Assembly: GCF_029227915.1 (NCBI RefSeq)
Contig: NC_079881.1
Coordinates: 2,604,001-2,668,000 of the forward strand
DNA: 64,000 nt
From: Hydractinia symbiolongicarpus
Taxonomy: Eukaryota; Cnidaria; Hydrozoa; Anthoathecata; Hydractiniidae
Direction: 5' to 3'
Numbering within the stretch: position 1 is the stretch's first letter; each line of letters opens with the position of its first letter. This document shows, piece by piece, positions 34,973 through 47,600 of the stretch. The notes beneath the pieces are model-generated. The model made no database searches. It saw nothing but the letters and a program-made list of their open reading frames with translations, and was not told the origin of the DNA. The position numbers were made by a program, and so were the translations under genes.

Positions 34973-36471
34973 ATTTCACTGTTAAAAGCGACATAACTTA
35001 GTAACATCGGAAAGATATCACTAAATACATGTGGGGACGAATATGTGACGCAACCGTTGTAACTCAAACGAATTGATACTGTTAGAAAGTCAATGAAATG
35101 TAGTTTTTGAAACTGTTGCTATTTCTTCAGCGCACGATAGCGGCTAGGATTGGTCCCACAGTAAAGAATGACTTATTTATATAAATTTTTAAATGAAGCG
35201 CTTCCACAGCGCCCAGTGTATTCGCTGAGTTCCGGCAATCATGACAAGTTAAGAAGAATGTTATTTCTTGGGGTCCAATTGTCTCATTTATCTTATGTAT
35301 CAGGTCAAAGTCCAAAGTTAGTTCAATTAACTCCCACAGTCAATCGTTTCACTGTTAAAAGCGATGCAACCTAGTAATGTCAGAAAAATATCGCTAAGTA
35401 CATGTTGGTACGAATATGTGACCCAACCGTTGTAACTCAAGCGGACTGACACTGTTAGAGAGTAAGTGAGATGTAGTTTTTGAAACTGTCGCCCTTTCTT
35501 CAGCACGCGATAACGGCTAGGATTGGTCCTACAGTAGAAACTGAATTTTTTATCTTAATTATTAAATGAAGCGTTACCACAGCGCCCAGTGTAATCGGTG
35601 AGTTTCGACAATCATGTCAAATTAAGAAGAATGTTATTTCTTGGAGTCCAGTTTGCTCACTTATTATATTTATAAGGTCACAGACCAAAGTTAGTTCAAT
35701 TAAGTTCCACAGACAATCGTTTCACTGTTAAAAGCGATATAACTTAGTATTATCGGAAAGAAATCACTAAATACATGTTGGTTCGAATATGTGACGCAGC
35801 CGTTGTATCTCAAACGCATTGATACCGCGACGAAGTCAATGAGATGTAGTTTTTGAGAATGTCTCTATTTCTTCAGTGCGTGCTAACGGCCAGGATTGGT
35901 CCCACAGTAAAAAAAGACTTATTTATCTAAATTTTTTAAAAAAGCGCTACCACAGAGCATAGTGCACCCGCTGAATTCCAGCAATCATGTCGAATTAAGA
36001 AGAATGTTATTCCTTGGAGTCCAATTGGCTCATTTACCACATTTATAAGGTCACAGTCCAGAATCAGTTCAATTAAGTCCCACAGTCAATCGCTTCACTG
36101 TTAAAAGCGATGCAACCTAGTAATGTCAGAAAAATATCGCTAAGTACATGTTGGTGCAAACATGTGACCCAACCGTTGTAACTCAAACGGACTGACACCG
36201 TTAGAAAGTCAGTGAGATGTAGTTTTTGAAACTGTCGCCCTTTCTTCAGCACGCGACAACGGCTAGGATTTGTCCCACAGTAAAGAATGACTTATTTATA
36301 TAAATTTTTAAATGAAGCGCTACCACAGCGCCCAGTGTAATCGCTGAGTTCCGGCAATGATTTCAAATTAAGAAGAATGTTATTTCTTGGAGTCCAGTTG
36401 GCGCACTTATCACATTTATAAGGTCACAGGCCAAAGTTAGTTCAATTAAGTCTCACAGTCAATCATTTCAT

Positions 36472-37574
36472 TGTTAAAAGCGATATAACTTAGTAATATC
36501 GGAAAAATGTCACTAAATACATGTTGGTACGAACATGTGACGCAGCCGTTGTATCTCAAACGGATTGATACCGCCACGAGGTCAATGAGATTTAGTTTTT
36601 GAGAATTTCTTTATTTCTTCAGTGCGTGCTAACGGCCAGGATTGGTCCCACAGTAAAAAAAGACTTATTTATCTAAATTGTTAAAAAAGCGCTACCAAAT
36701 AGCATAGTGTACTCGCTGAATCCAAGCAATCATGTCGAATTAGGAAGAATGTTATTCCTTGGAGTCCAATTGGCTCATTTATCGCATTTATAAGGTCACG
36801 GTCCAGAATCAGTTCAATTAAATCCCACAGTCAATCGAATCACTGTTAAAAGCGATACAACTTAATAATATCGGAAAAAAATCACTAAATACATGTTGGC
36901 ACGAATATGTGACGCAACCGTTGTAACTCAAACAGATTAATACTGTTAGAAAGTCAATGAAATGTAGTTTTTGAAACTGTCGCTCTGTCTTCAGCACGCG
37001 AAAAGTGCTAGGATTGGTCGCACAGTAAAGAATGACTTTTTTATTTAAATTTTTAAATGAAGCATTACCACAGCGCCCATTGTAATCGCTGAGTTCCGGC
37101 AATCATGTCCAATTAAGAAGAACGTTATTTCTTGGAGTCCAATTGGCTCATTTATCACATTTATAAGGTCACAGTCCAGAATCAGTTCAATTAAGTCCCA
37201 GAGTCAATTGTTCCTTGTTAAAAGCGATACAACCTAGTAATATCAGAAAAAAATCACTATCTACATGTTGGTACGAACATGTGACGCACCGTTGTAACTC
37301 AAACGGACTGATACTGTTAGAAAGTAATTGAAATGTAGTTTTTGAATCTGTCTCTATTTTTTCAGCGGAACTTACGGCTGCTATTGGTACCACAGTAAAA
37401 AATGACTTATTTAATTTTTAAATAAAACGCTACCACAGCGCCCAGTATAATCGGTGAGTTCCAACAACCATGTCAAAGTAAGAAGAATATTATTTCCCGG
37501 AGTCCTGTGAGCTCACTTATCACATTTATAAGGTCACAGGCCAAAGTTAGTTCAATTAAGTCCCACAGTCAATC
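36472..37574. repeat. 1.1 kb segment repeated from 33,870-34,972 (copy 2)
   Basis: Second copy of a three-monomer segment, 2,602 bp downstream of the first, differing by only a few substitutions. The four monomers between the copies (34,973-36,471) are not duplicated with it, so the event either moved a segment or duplicated seven monomers, with the remainder later overwritten. Confidence 0.9.
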
Positions 37575-40500
37575 GTTTCACTGTTAAAAGCGATGCAACC
37601 TAGTAATATCAAAAGAATATCGCTAAGTACATGTTGGTACGAATATGTGAGCCAACCATTGCAATTCAAACGGGTTGACACCGTTAGAAAGTAAGTGAGA
37701 TGTAGTTTTTGAAACAATCTCCCTTTCTTCAGCACGCGATAACGGCTAGGATTGGTCCCACAGTAAAGAATGACTTATTTATATAAATTTTTAAATGAAG
37801 CGCTACTACAGCGCCCAGTGCACTCGCTGAGTTCCAGCAATCATATCAAATTAAGAAGAATGTTACTTCTTGTAGTCAAACTGCCTCATAGATTACATTC
37901 ATAAGGTCACAGTCCAAAGTTAGTTCAGTTAAGTTGCACAGTCAATCGTTTCACTGTTAAAAGCGATATAACTTAGTAATATCGGAAAGATATCACTAAA
38001 TACATGTTGGTACGAATATGTGACGTAACTGTTGTAACTCAAATGGATTAATACCGCCAAGAAGTCAATGAAATGTAGTTTTTGAAGCTGTCTCTATTTC
38101 TTCAGTGCGTGCTAACGGCCAGGATTGGTCCCACAGTAAAAAAAAGACTTATTTATCTAAATTTTTAAAAAAGCGCTACCACAGAGCATAGTGTACTCGC
38201 TGAATCCAAGCAATCATGTCGAATTAAGAAGAATGTTACTTCTTGGAGTCCAATTGTCTCATTTATCAAACTTTTCAGGTCACAGTCCAAAGTTACTTCA
38301 ATTAAGTTCCACAGTCAATCGTTTCACTGTTAAAAGCGACATAACTTAGTAATATCGGAAAGATATCACTGAATACATGTTGGTACGAATATGTGACGCA
38401 ACCGTTGTAACTCAAATGAATTGATACCGCCAAGAAGTCAATGAAATGTAGTTTTTGAAGCTGTCTCTATTTTTTCAGCGCGAACTAACGGCTGGGATTA
38501 GTCCCACAGTAAAAAATGACTTGTTTATTTAAATTTTTAAATGAAGCGCTACCACAGCGCCCAGTGTAATCGCTGAGTTCAGGCAATCATGTCAAATTAA
38601 GAAGAATGTTATTTCTTGTAGTCCAGTTGGCTCCCTTATCACATTTATAAGGTTACAGGCCAAAGTTAGTTCAATTAAGTCCCACACTCAATCATTTCAT
38701 TGTTAAAAGCGTTATAACTTAGTAATATCGGAAAAATGTCAGTAAATACATGTTGGTACGAGTATGTGACGCAGCCGTTGTATCTCAAACGGATTGATAC
38801 CGCCACAAAATCAATGAGATTTAGATTTTGAGAATGACTGTATTTCTTCAGTGCGTGCTAACGGCCAGGATTGGACCCACGGTAAAAAAAGACTTATTTA
38901 TCTAAATTTTTAAAAAAAACGATACTACAGAGCATAGTGTACTCGCTGAATCAAAGCAATCATGTCGAATTAAGAAGAATGTTATTCCTTGGAGTCCAGC
39001 TGGCTCATTTATCACATTTATAAGGTCACAGTCCAGAATCAGTTCAATTAAGTCCCACAGTCAATCGCTTCACTGTTAAAAGCGATACAACTTAGTAATA
39101 TTGAAAACAAATCACTAAATACATGTTGGTACGAATATGTGACGCAACCGTTGTAACTCAAACGGACTGATACCGTTAGAACGTCATTGAAAGGTAGTTT
39201 TTGAAACTGTCTCTATTTCTTCAGCGCGCAATAACGGCTAGGATTGGTTCCACAGTAAAAAATGACTTTTTTATTTAAATTTTTAAATGAAGCGCTACCA
39301 CAGCGCCCAGTGTAATCGCTGAGTTCCGGCAATCATTTCAAATTAAGAAGAATGTTACTTCTTGGAGTCCAATTGTCTCATTTATCACATTTATCAGGCC
39401 ACAGTCCAAAGTTAGTTTAATTAAGTCCCACCGTCAATCTTTTCACTGTTAAAAGCGATGCAACCTAGCAATATCAGAAAAATATCGCTAAATACATGTC
39501 GGTACGAATATGTAACCCAACCGTTGTAACTCAAACGGACTGACACCATTAGAAAGTCGGTGAAATGTAGTTTTTGAAACTGTCTCTATTTCTTCAGCAC
39601 GCGCTAACGGCTAGGATTGGTCCCACAGTAGAAACTGAATTTTTTATCTTAATTTTTAAATGAAGCGTTACCACAGCGCCCAGTGTAATCGCTGAGTTTC
39701 GACAATTATGTCAAATTAAGAAGAATGTTATTTCTTGGAGTCCAGTTAACTCACTTATCACATTTATAAGGTCTCAGTCCAAAGTTAGTTCAATTAAGTT
39801 CCACAGTCAATCGTTTCACTGTTAAAAGCGATATAACTTAGTGATATCAGAAAGATATCACTAAATACATGTTAGTACGATTATGTGACGCAGCCGTTTT
39901 ATCTCAAACGTATTGACACCGCCACTAAGTCAATGAGATGTAGTTTTTCAGGACGTCTCTATTTCTTCAGTGCGTGCTAACGGCCAGGATTGGTCCCACA
40001 GTAAAAAAAGACTTATTTATCTAAACTTTCAAAAAAACCGCTACCACAGAGCATAGTGTACTCGCTGATCCAAGCAATCATGTCGAAGTAAGAAGAATGT
40101 ATTTCCTTGGAGTTCAATTGACTCATTTATCGCATTTATAAGGTCACAGTCCAGAATCAGTTCAATTAAGTCCTACAGTCAATCGCTTCACTGTTAAAAG
40201 CGATACAACTTAGTAATATCGGACATAAATCACAAAATACATGTTGGTACGAATATGTGACGCAACCGTTGTAACTCAAACGGATTGATACCGTTAGAAC
40301 GTCATTGAAAGGTAGTTTTTGAAACTGCCACTGTTTCTTCAGGGTGCGATAACGGCTAGGATTGGTCCCACAGTAAAAAATGACTAATTTATCTAAATTT
40401 TTAAATGAAGCGCTTCCACAGCGCCAAGAGTAGTTGCTGAGTTCCAACAATCATGTCAAAGTAAGAAGAATGTTATTTCTTGGAGTCCAGTTGTCTCACC

Positions 40501-41129
40501 TATCACATTTATAAGGTCACAGGCCAAAGTTAGTTCAATTAAGTCCCACAGTCAATCATTTCATTGTTAAAGGCGATATAACTTAGTAGTATCGGAAAAA
40601 TGTCAGTAAATACATGTTGGTACGAATATGTGACTTAGCCGTTGTATCTCAAACGGATTGATACCGCCACGAAATCAATGAGATTTAGTTTTTGAGAATG
40701 GCTCTATTTCTTCAGTGCGTGCTAACGGCCAGGATTGGTCCCACAGTAAAAAAAGACTTATTTATCTAAATTTTTAAAAAAACCGATACTACAGAGCATA
40801 GTGTACTCGCTGAATCAAAAGAATCATGTCGAATTAAGAAGAATGTTATTCCTTGGAGTCCAGCTGGCTTATTTATCGCATTTATAAGGTCACAGGCCAG
40901 AATCATTTCAATTAAGTCCCACAGTCAATCGCTTCACTGTTAAAAGCGATACAACTTAGTAATATCGAAAAAAAATCACTAAATACATGTTGGTACGAAT
41001 ATGTGACGCAACCGTTGTAACTCAAACGGACTGATACCGTTAGAACGTCATTGAAAGGTAGTTTTTGAAACTGTTTTTATTTCTTCAGCGCGCAATAACG
41101 GCTAGGATTGGTCCCACAGTAAAAAATGA

Positions 41130-42620
41130 CTTTTTTATCTAAATTTTTAAATGAAGCGCTTCCACAGCGCCAAGAGTAGTCGCTGAGTTCCAACAATCAT
41201 GTCAAAGTAAGAAGAATGTTATTTCTTGGAGCCCAGTTGTCTCACCTATCACATTTATAAGGTCACAGGCCAAAGTTAGTTCAATTAAGTCCCACAGTCA
41301 ATCATTTCATTGTTAAAAGCGATATAACTTAGTAGTATCGGAAAAATGTCAGTAAATACATGTTGGTACGAATATGTGACGCAGCCGTTGTATCTCAAAC
41401 GGGTTGATACCGCCACAAAATCAATAAGATTTAGTTTTTAAGAATGGCTCTATTTCTTCAGTGCGTGCTAACGGCCAGGATTGGTCCCACAGTAAAAAAA
41501 GACTTATTTATCTAAATTTTTAAAAAAACCGATACTACAGAGCGTAGTGTACTCGCTGAATCAAAGCAATCATGTCGAATTAACAAGATTGTTATTTCTT
41601 GGAGTCCAATTCTCTCATTTATCACATTTATCAGGTCATAGTCCGAAGTTAGTTCAATTAACTCCCACAGTCAATCGTTTCACTGTTAAAAGCGATGCAA
41701 CCTAGTAATGTCAGAAAAATATCACTAAGTACATGTTGGTACGAATATGTGACCCAACCGTTGTAACTCAAACGGACTGACACCGTTAGAAAGTAAGTGA
41801 GATGTAGTTTTTGAAACTGTCGCCCTTTCTTCAGCACGCGATAACGGCTAGGATTGGTCACACAGTAAAGAATGACTTATTTATCTAAATTTTTAAATGA
41901 AGCGCTACCACAGCGCCCAGTGTAATCGCTGAGTTCCGGCAATCAATTCAAATTAAGAAGAATGTTACTTCTTGGAGTCCAGTTAACTCACTTATCACAC
42001 TTATAAGGTCTCAGTCCAAAGTTAGTTCAATTAAGTTCCACAGTCAATCGTTTCACTGTTAAAAGCGATATAACTTAGTAATATCAGAAAGATATCACTA
42101 AATACATGTTGGTACGATTATGTGACGCAGCCGTTTTATCTCAAACGTATTGACACCGCCACTAAGTCAATGAGATGTAGTTTTTCAGGACGTCTCTATT
42201 TCTTCAGTGCGTGCTAACGGCCAGGATTGGTCCCACAGTAAAAAAAGACTTATTTATCTAAACTTTCAAAAAAACCGCTACCACAGAGCATAGTGTACTC
42301 GCTGATCCAAGCAATCATGTCGAATTAAAAAGAATGTATTTCCTTGGAGTTCAATTGACTCATTTATCGCATTTATAAGGTCACAGTCCAGAATCAGTTC
42401 AATTAGGTCCTACAGTCAATCGCTTCACTGTTAAAAGCGATACAACTTAGTAATATCGGACATAAATCACAAAATACATGTTGGTACGAATATGTGAAGC
42501 AACCGTTGTAACTCAAACGGATTGATACCGTTAGCACGTCATTGAAAGGTAGTTTTTGAAACTGCCTCTATTTCTTCAGTGTGCGATAACGGCTAGGATT
42601 GGTCCCACAGTAAAAAATGA
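41130..42620. repeat. 1,491-bp tetramer, copy 1
   Basis: Four monomers: the tail of a GCGCAATAAC type, C at about 41,457, CACGCGATAAC at about 41,829 and C at about 42,202. Private markers shared with copy 2 at +1,491 bp include CGCCAAGAGTAG, CCTATCACATTTATAAGG, CCACAAAATCAATAAGATT, CCGATACTACAGAGCGTAG, CAATTCTCTC or CAATTCTATC, GGCAATCAATTC and CCAGTTAACTCACTTATC. Confidence 0.88.
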
Positions 42621-44111
42621 CTAATTTATCTAAATTTTTAAATGAAGCGCTTCCACAGCGCCAAGAGTAGTTGCTGAGTTCCAACAATCATGTCAAAGTA
42701 AGAAGAATGTTATTTCTTGGAGTCCAGTTGTCTCACCTATCACATTTATAAGGTCACAGGCCAAAGTTAGTTCAATTAAGTCCCACAGTCAATCATTTCA
42801 TTGTTAAAGGCGATATAACTTAGTAGTATCGGAAAATTGTCAGTAAATACATGTTGGTACGAATATGTGACGCGGCCGTTGTATCTCAAACGGGTTGATA
42901 CCGCCACAAAATCAATAAGATTTAGTTTTTGAGAATGGCTCTATTTCTTCAGTGCGTGCTAACGGCCAGGATTGGTCCCACAGTAAAAAAAGACTTATTT
43001 ATCTAAATTTTTAAAAAAACCGATACTACAGAGCGTAGTGTACTCGCTGAATCAAAGCAATCATGTCGAATTAATAAGATTGTTATTTCTTGGAGTCCAA
43101 TTCTATCATTTATCACATTTATCAGGTCATAGTCCGAAGTTAGTTCAATTAACTCCCACAGTCAATCGTTTCACTGTTAAAAGCGATGCAACCTAGTAAT
43201 GTCAGAAAAATATCACTAAGTACATGTTGGTACGAATATGTGACCCAACCGTTGTAACTCAAACGGACTGACACAGTTAGAAAGTAAGTGAGATGTAGTT
43301 TTTGAAACTGTCGCCCTTTCTTCAGCACGCGATAACGGCTAGGATTGGTCACACAGTAAAGAATGACTTATTTATCTAAATTTTTAAATGAAGCGCTACC
43401 ACAGCGCCCAGTGTAATCGCTGAGTTCCGGCAATCAATTCAAATTAAGAAGAATGTTACTTCTTGGAGTCCAGTTAACTCACTTATCACACTTATAAGGT
43501 CTCAGTCCAAAGTTAGTTCAATTAAGTTCCACAGTCAATCGTTTCACTGTTAAAAGCGATATAACTTAGTAATATCAGAAAGATATCACTAAATACATGT
43601 TGGTACGATTATGTGACGCAGCCGTTGTATGTCAAACGTATTGATACCGCCACGAAGTCAATGAGATGTAGTTTTTGAGGACGTCTCTATTTCTTCAGTG
43701 CGTCCTAACGGCCAGGATTGGTCCCACAGTAAAAAAAGACTTATTTATCTAAACTTTCAAAAAATACGCTACCACAGAGCATAGTGTACTCGCTTAATCC
43801 AAGCAATCATGTCGAATTAAGAAGAATGTATTTCCTTGGAGTCAAATTGACTCATTTATCGCATTTATAAGGTCACAGTCCAGAATCAGTTCAATTAAGT
43901 CCTACAGTCAATCGCTTCACTGTTAAAAGCGATACAACTTAGTAATATCGGAAATAAATCTCTAAATACATGTTGGTACGAATATGTGACGCAACCGTTG
44001 TAACTCAAATGGATTGATACCGTTAGAACGTCATTGAAAGGTAGTTTTTGAAACTGCCTCTATTTCTTCAGGGTGCGATAACGGCTAGGATTGGTCCCAC
44101 AGAAAAAAATG
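42621..44111. repeat. 1,491-bp tetramer, copy 2
   Basis: Follows copy 1 directly and is nearly identical to it for its first kilobase. After about 43,620 it begins to differ (GTTGTATGTC for GTTTTATCTC, AAAAAATACGC for AAAAAAACCGC). The part 42,187-42,650 of copy 1 also resembles 39.96-40.45 kb, showing that 4- and 6-monomer events are nested here. Confidence 0.85.
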
Positions 44112-44635
44112 ACTTATTTATCTAAATTTTTAAATGAAGCGCTTCCACAGCGCCAAGAGTAGTCGCTGAGTTCCAACAATCATGTCAAAGTAAGAATAAT
44201 GTAATTTCTTGGAGCCCAGTTGTCTCACCTATCACACTTATAAGGTCTCAGTCCAAAGTTAGTTTAATTAAGTTCCACAGTCAATCGTTTCACTGTTAAA
44301 AGCGATATAACTTAGTAATATCAGAAAGATATCACTAAATACATGTTGGTACGATTATGTGACGCAGCCGTTGTATCTCAAACGTATTGATACCGCCACG
44401 AAGTCAATGAGATGTAGTTTTTGAGGACGTCTCTATTTCTTCAGTGCGCGCTAACGGCCAGGATTGGTCCCACAGTAAAAAAAGACTTATTTATCTAAAC
44501 TTTCAAAAAATACGCTACCACAGAGCATAGTGTACTCGCTTAATCCAAGCAATCATGTCGAATTAAGAAGAATGTATTTCCTTGGAGTCAAATTGACTCA
44601 TTTATCGCATTTATAAGGTCACAGTCCAGATTCAG
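44112..44635. repeat. Hybrid start of a third tetramer, two monomers deleted
   Basis: Begins like the start of a third tetramer (CGCCAAGAGTAGTCGC, CCCAGTTGTCTCACCTATCAC). At about 44,236 it switches to ACTTATAAGGTCTCAGTCC, which belongs to the monomer two places later (43,48x in copy 2). The join deletes about 745 bp relative to the tetramer order, as an out-of-register crossover between related monomers would. Confidence 0.75.
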
Positions 44636-47600
44636 TTCAATTAAGTCCTACAGTCAATCGCTTCACTGTTAAAAGCGATACAACTTAGTAATATCGGAAA
44701 TAAATCACTAAATACATGTTGGTACGAATATGTGACGCAACCGTTGTAACTCAAACGGATTGATACCGTTAGAACGTCGATGAAAGGTAGTTTTTGAAAC
44801 TGCCTCCATTTCTTCAGGGTGCGATAACGGCTAGGATTGGTCCCACAGTAAAAAATGACTTATTTATCTAAATTTTTAAATGAAGCGCTTCCACAGCGCC
44901 AAGAGTAGTCGCGGAGTTCCAACAATCATGTCAAAGTAAGAATAATGTTATTTCTTGGAGCCCAGTTGTGTCACCTATCACCTTTATAAGGTCACAGGCC
45001 AAAGTTATATCAATTAAGTCCCACAGTCAATCGTTTCACTGTTTAAAGCGATATAACTTAGTAATATCGGAAAGATATCACTAAATACATGTTGGTACGA
45101 ATATGTGACGCAGCCGTTGTATCTCAAACGTATTGATACCGCCACGAAGTCAATGAGATGTAGTATTTGAGGACGTCTCTATTTCTTCAGTGCGTGCTAA
45201 CGGCCAGGATTGGTCCCACAGTAAAAAAAGACTTATTTATCTAAACTTTCAAAAAAACCGCTACCACAGAGCATAGTGTACTCGCTGAATCCAAGCAATC
45301 ATGTCGAATTAAGAAGAATGTATTTTCTTGCAGTCCAATTGACTCATTTATCGCATTTATCAGGTCACAGTCCAGAATCAGTTCAATTAAGTCCCACAGT
45401 CAATCGCTTCACTGTTAAAAGCGATACAACTTAGTAATATCGGAAATAAATCACTAAATACATGTTGGTACGAATATCTGACGCAACCGTTGTAACTCAA
45501 ACGGATTGATACCGTTAGAACTTCATTGAAAGGTAGTTTTTGAAACTGCCTCTATTTCTTCAGGGCGCGTTAACGGCCAGGATTGGTCCCACAGTAAAAA
45601 ATGACTTAATTATCTAAGTTTTTAAATGAAGCGCTTCTGCAGCGCCAAGTGCAATCACTGAGTTCCAACAATCATGTCAAAGTAAGAACAATGTTATTTC
45701 TTGGAGTCCAGTTGGCGCACTTATCACATTTATAAGGTCACAGGCCAAAGTTAGTTCAATTTAGTCCCACACTCAATCATTTCATTGTTAAAAGCGATAT
45801 AACTTAGTAATATCGGGAAAATGTCAGTAAATACATGTTGGTACGAGTATGTGACGCAGCCGTTGTATCTCAAACGGATTGATACCGCCACAAAATCAAT
45901 GAGATTTAGTTTTTGAGAATGGCTGTATTTCTTCAGTGCGTGCTAACGGTCAGGATTGGTCCCACAGTAAAAAAAGACTTATTTATCTAAATTATTAAAA
46001 AAACGCTACCACAGAGCATAGTGTACTCGCTGAATCAAAGCAATCATGTCGAATTAAGAAGAATGTTATTCCTTGGAGTCCAACTGGCTCATTTATCGCA
46101 TTTATAAGGTCACAGTGCAGAATCAGTTCAATTAAGTCCCACAGTCAATCGCCTCACTGTTAAAAGCGATACAACTTAGTAATCTCGGAAAAAAATCACT
46201 AAATACATGTTGGTACGAATATGTGACGCAACCGTTGTAACTCAAACGGACTGATACCGTTAGAACGTCATTGAAAGGTAGTTTTTGAATCTGTCTCTAT
46301 TTCTTCAGTGCGCAATAACGGCTAGGATTGGTCCCACAGTAAAAAAAGACTTATTTATCTAAATTTTTAAATGAAGCGCTCCTACAGCGCCAAGTGCAAT
46401 CGCTGAGTTCCAACAATCATGTCAAAGTAAGAACAATGTTATTTCTTGGAGTCCAGTTGGCGCACTTATCACATTTATAAGGTCACAGGCCAAAGTTAGT
46501 TCAATTAAGTCCCACATTCAATCATTTCATTGTTAAAAGCGATATAACTTAGTAATATCGGAAAAATGTCAGTAAATACATGTTGGTACGAGTATGTGAC
46601 GCAGCCGTTGTATTTCAAACGGATTGATACCCCCACAAAATCAATGAGATTTAGTTTTTGAGAATGGCTGTATTTCTTCAGTGCGTGCTAACGGCCAGGA
46701 TTGGTCCCACAGTAAAAAAGACTTATTTATTTAAATTATTAAAAAAACGCTACCACAGAGCATATTGTACTCGCTGAATCAAAGCAATCATGTCGAATTA
46801 AGAAGAATGTTATTCCTTGGAATCCAACTGGCTCATTTATCGCATTTATAAGGTCACAGTCCAGAATCAGTTCAATTAAGTCCCACAGTCAATCGCCTCA
46901 CTGCTAAAAGCGATACAACTTAGTAATCTCGGAAAAAAATCACTAAATAAATGTTGGTACGAATATGTGACGCAACCGTTGTAACTCAAACGGACTGATA
47001 CCGTTAGAACGTCATTGAAAGGTAGTTTTTGAATCTGTCTCTATTTCTTCAGCGCGCAATAACGGCTAGGATTGGTCCCACAGTAAAAAAAGACTTATTT
47101 ATCCAAATTTTTAAATGAAGCGCTTCTACAGCGCCAAGTGCAATCGCTGAGTTCCAACAATCATGTCAAAGTAAGAACAATGTTATTTCTTGGAGTCCAG
47201 TTGGCGCACTTATCACATTTATAAGGTCACAGGCCAAAGTTAGTTCAATTAAGTCCCACAGTCAATCTTTTCACTGTTAAAATCGATGCAACCTAGTAAT
47301 ATCAGAAAAATATCGCTAAATACATGTTGGTACGAATATGTGACCCAACCGTTGTAACTGAAACGGACTGACACCATTAGAAAGTCAGTGAAATGTAGTA
47401 TTTGAAACTGTCTCTATTTCTACAGCGCGCGCTAACGGCTAGGATTGGTCCCACAGTAGAAACTGATTTTTTTATCTTAATTTTTAAATGAAGCGTTACC
47501 ACAGCGCCCAGTGTAAACGCTGAGTTTCGACAATCATGTCAAGTTAAGAAGAATGTTATTTCTTGGAGTCCAGTTGGCTCACTTGTCACATTTATAAGGT

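Larger units (their letters stand above)
33638..41129. repeat. C/non-C alternating satellite region
   Basis: From about 34 kb on, class C monomers (GTGCGTGCTAACGGCC, CAGAGCATAGTGTACTCGC, ATGTCGAATTAAG, TTATTCCTTGG, TTTATCGCATTTA) mostly alternate with non-C types. The non-C heads include CACGCGAAAAGTGC (34,38x and 36,98x), CAGCGGAACTTACGG (34,75x and 37,36x), CACGCGATAAC, GCGCAATAAC and GGGTGCGATAAC. Consecutive C heads are about 745 bp apart (for example 38,10x, 38,85x, 39,97x, 40,71x). This is a second, independent dimeric organisation, different from A/B on the left. Sequence at 39.74-40.83 kb recurs about 2,238 bp (6 monomers) further on. Confidence 0.8.
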
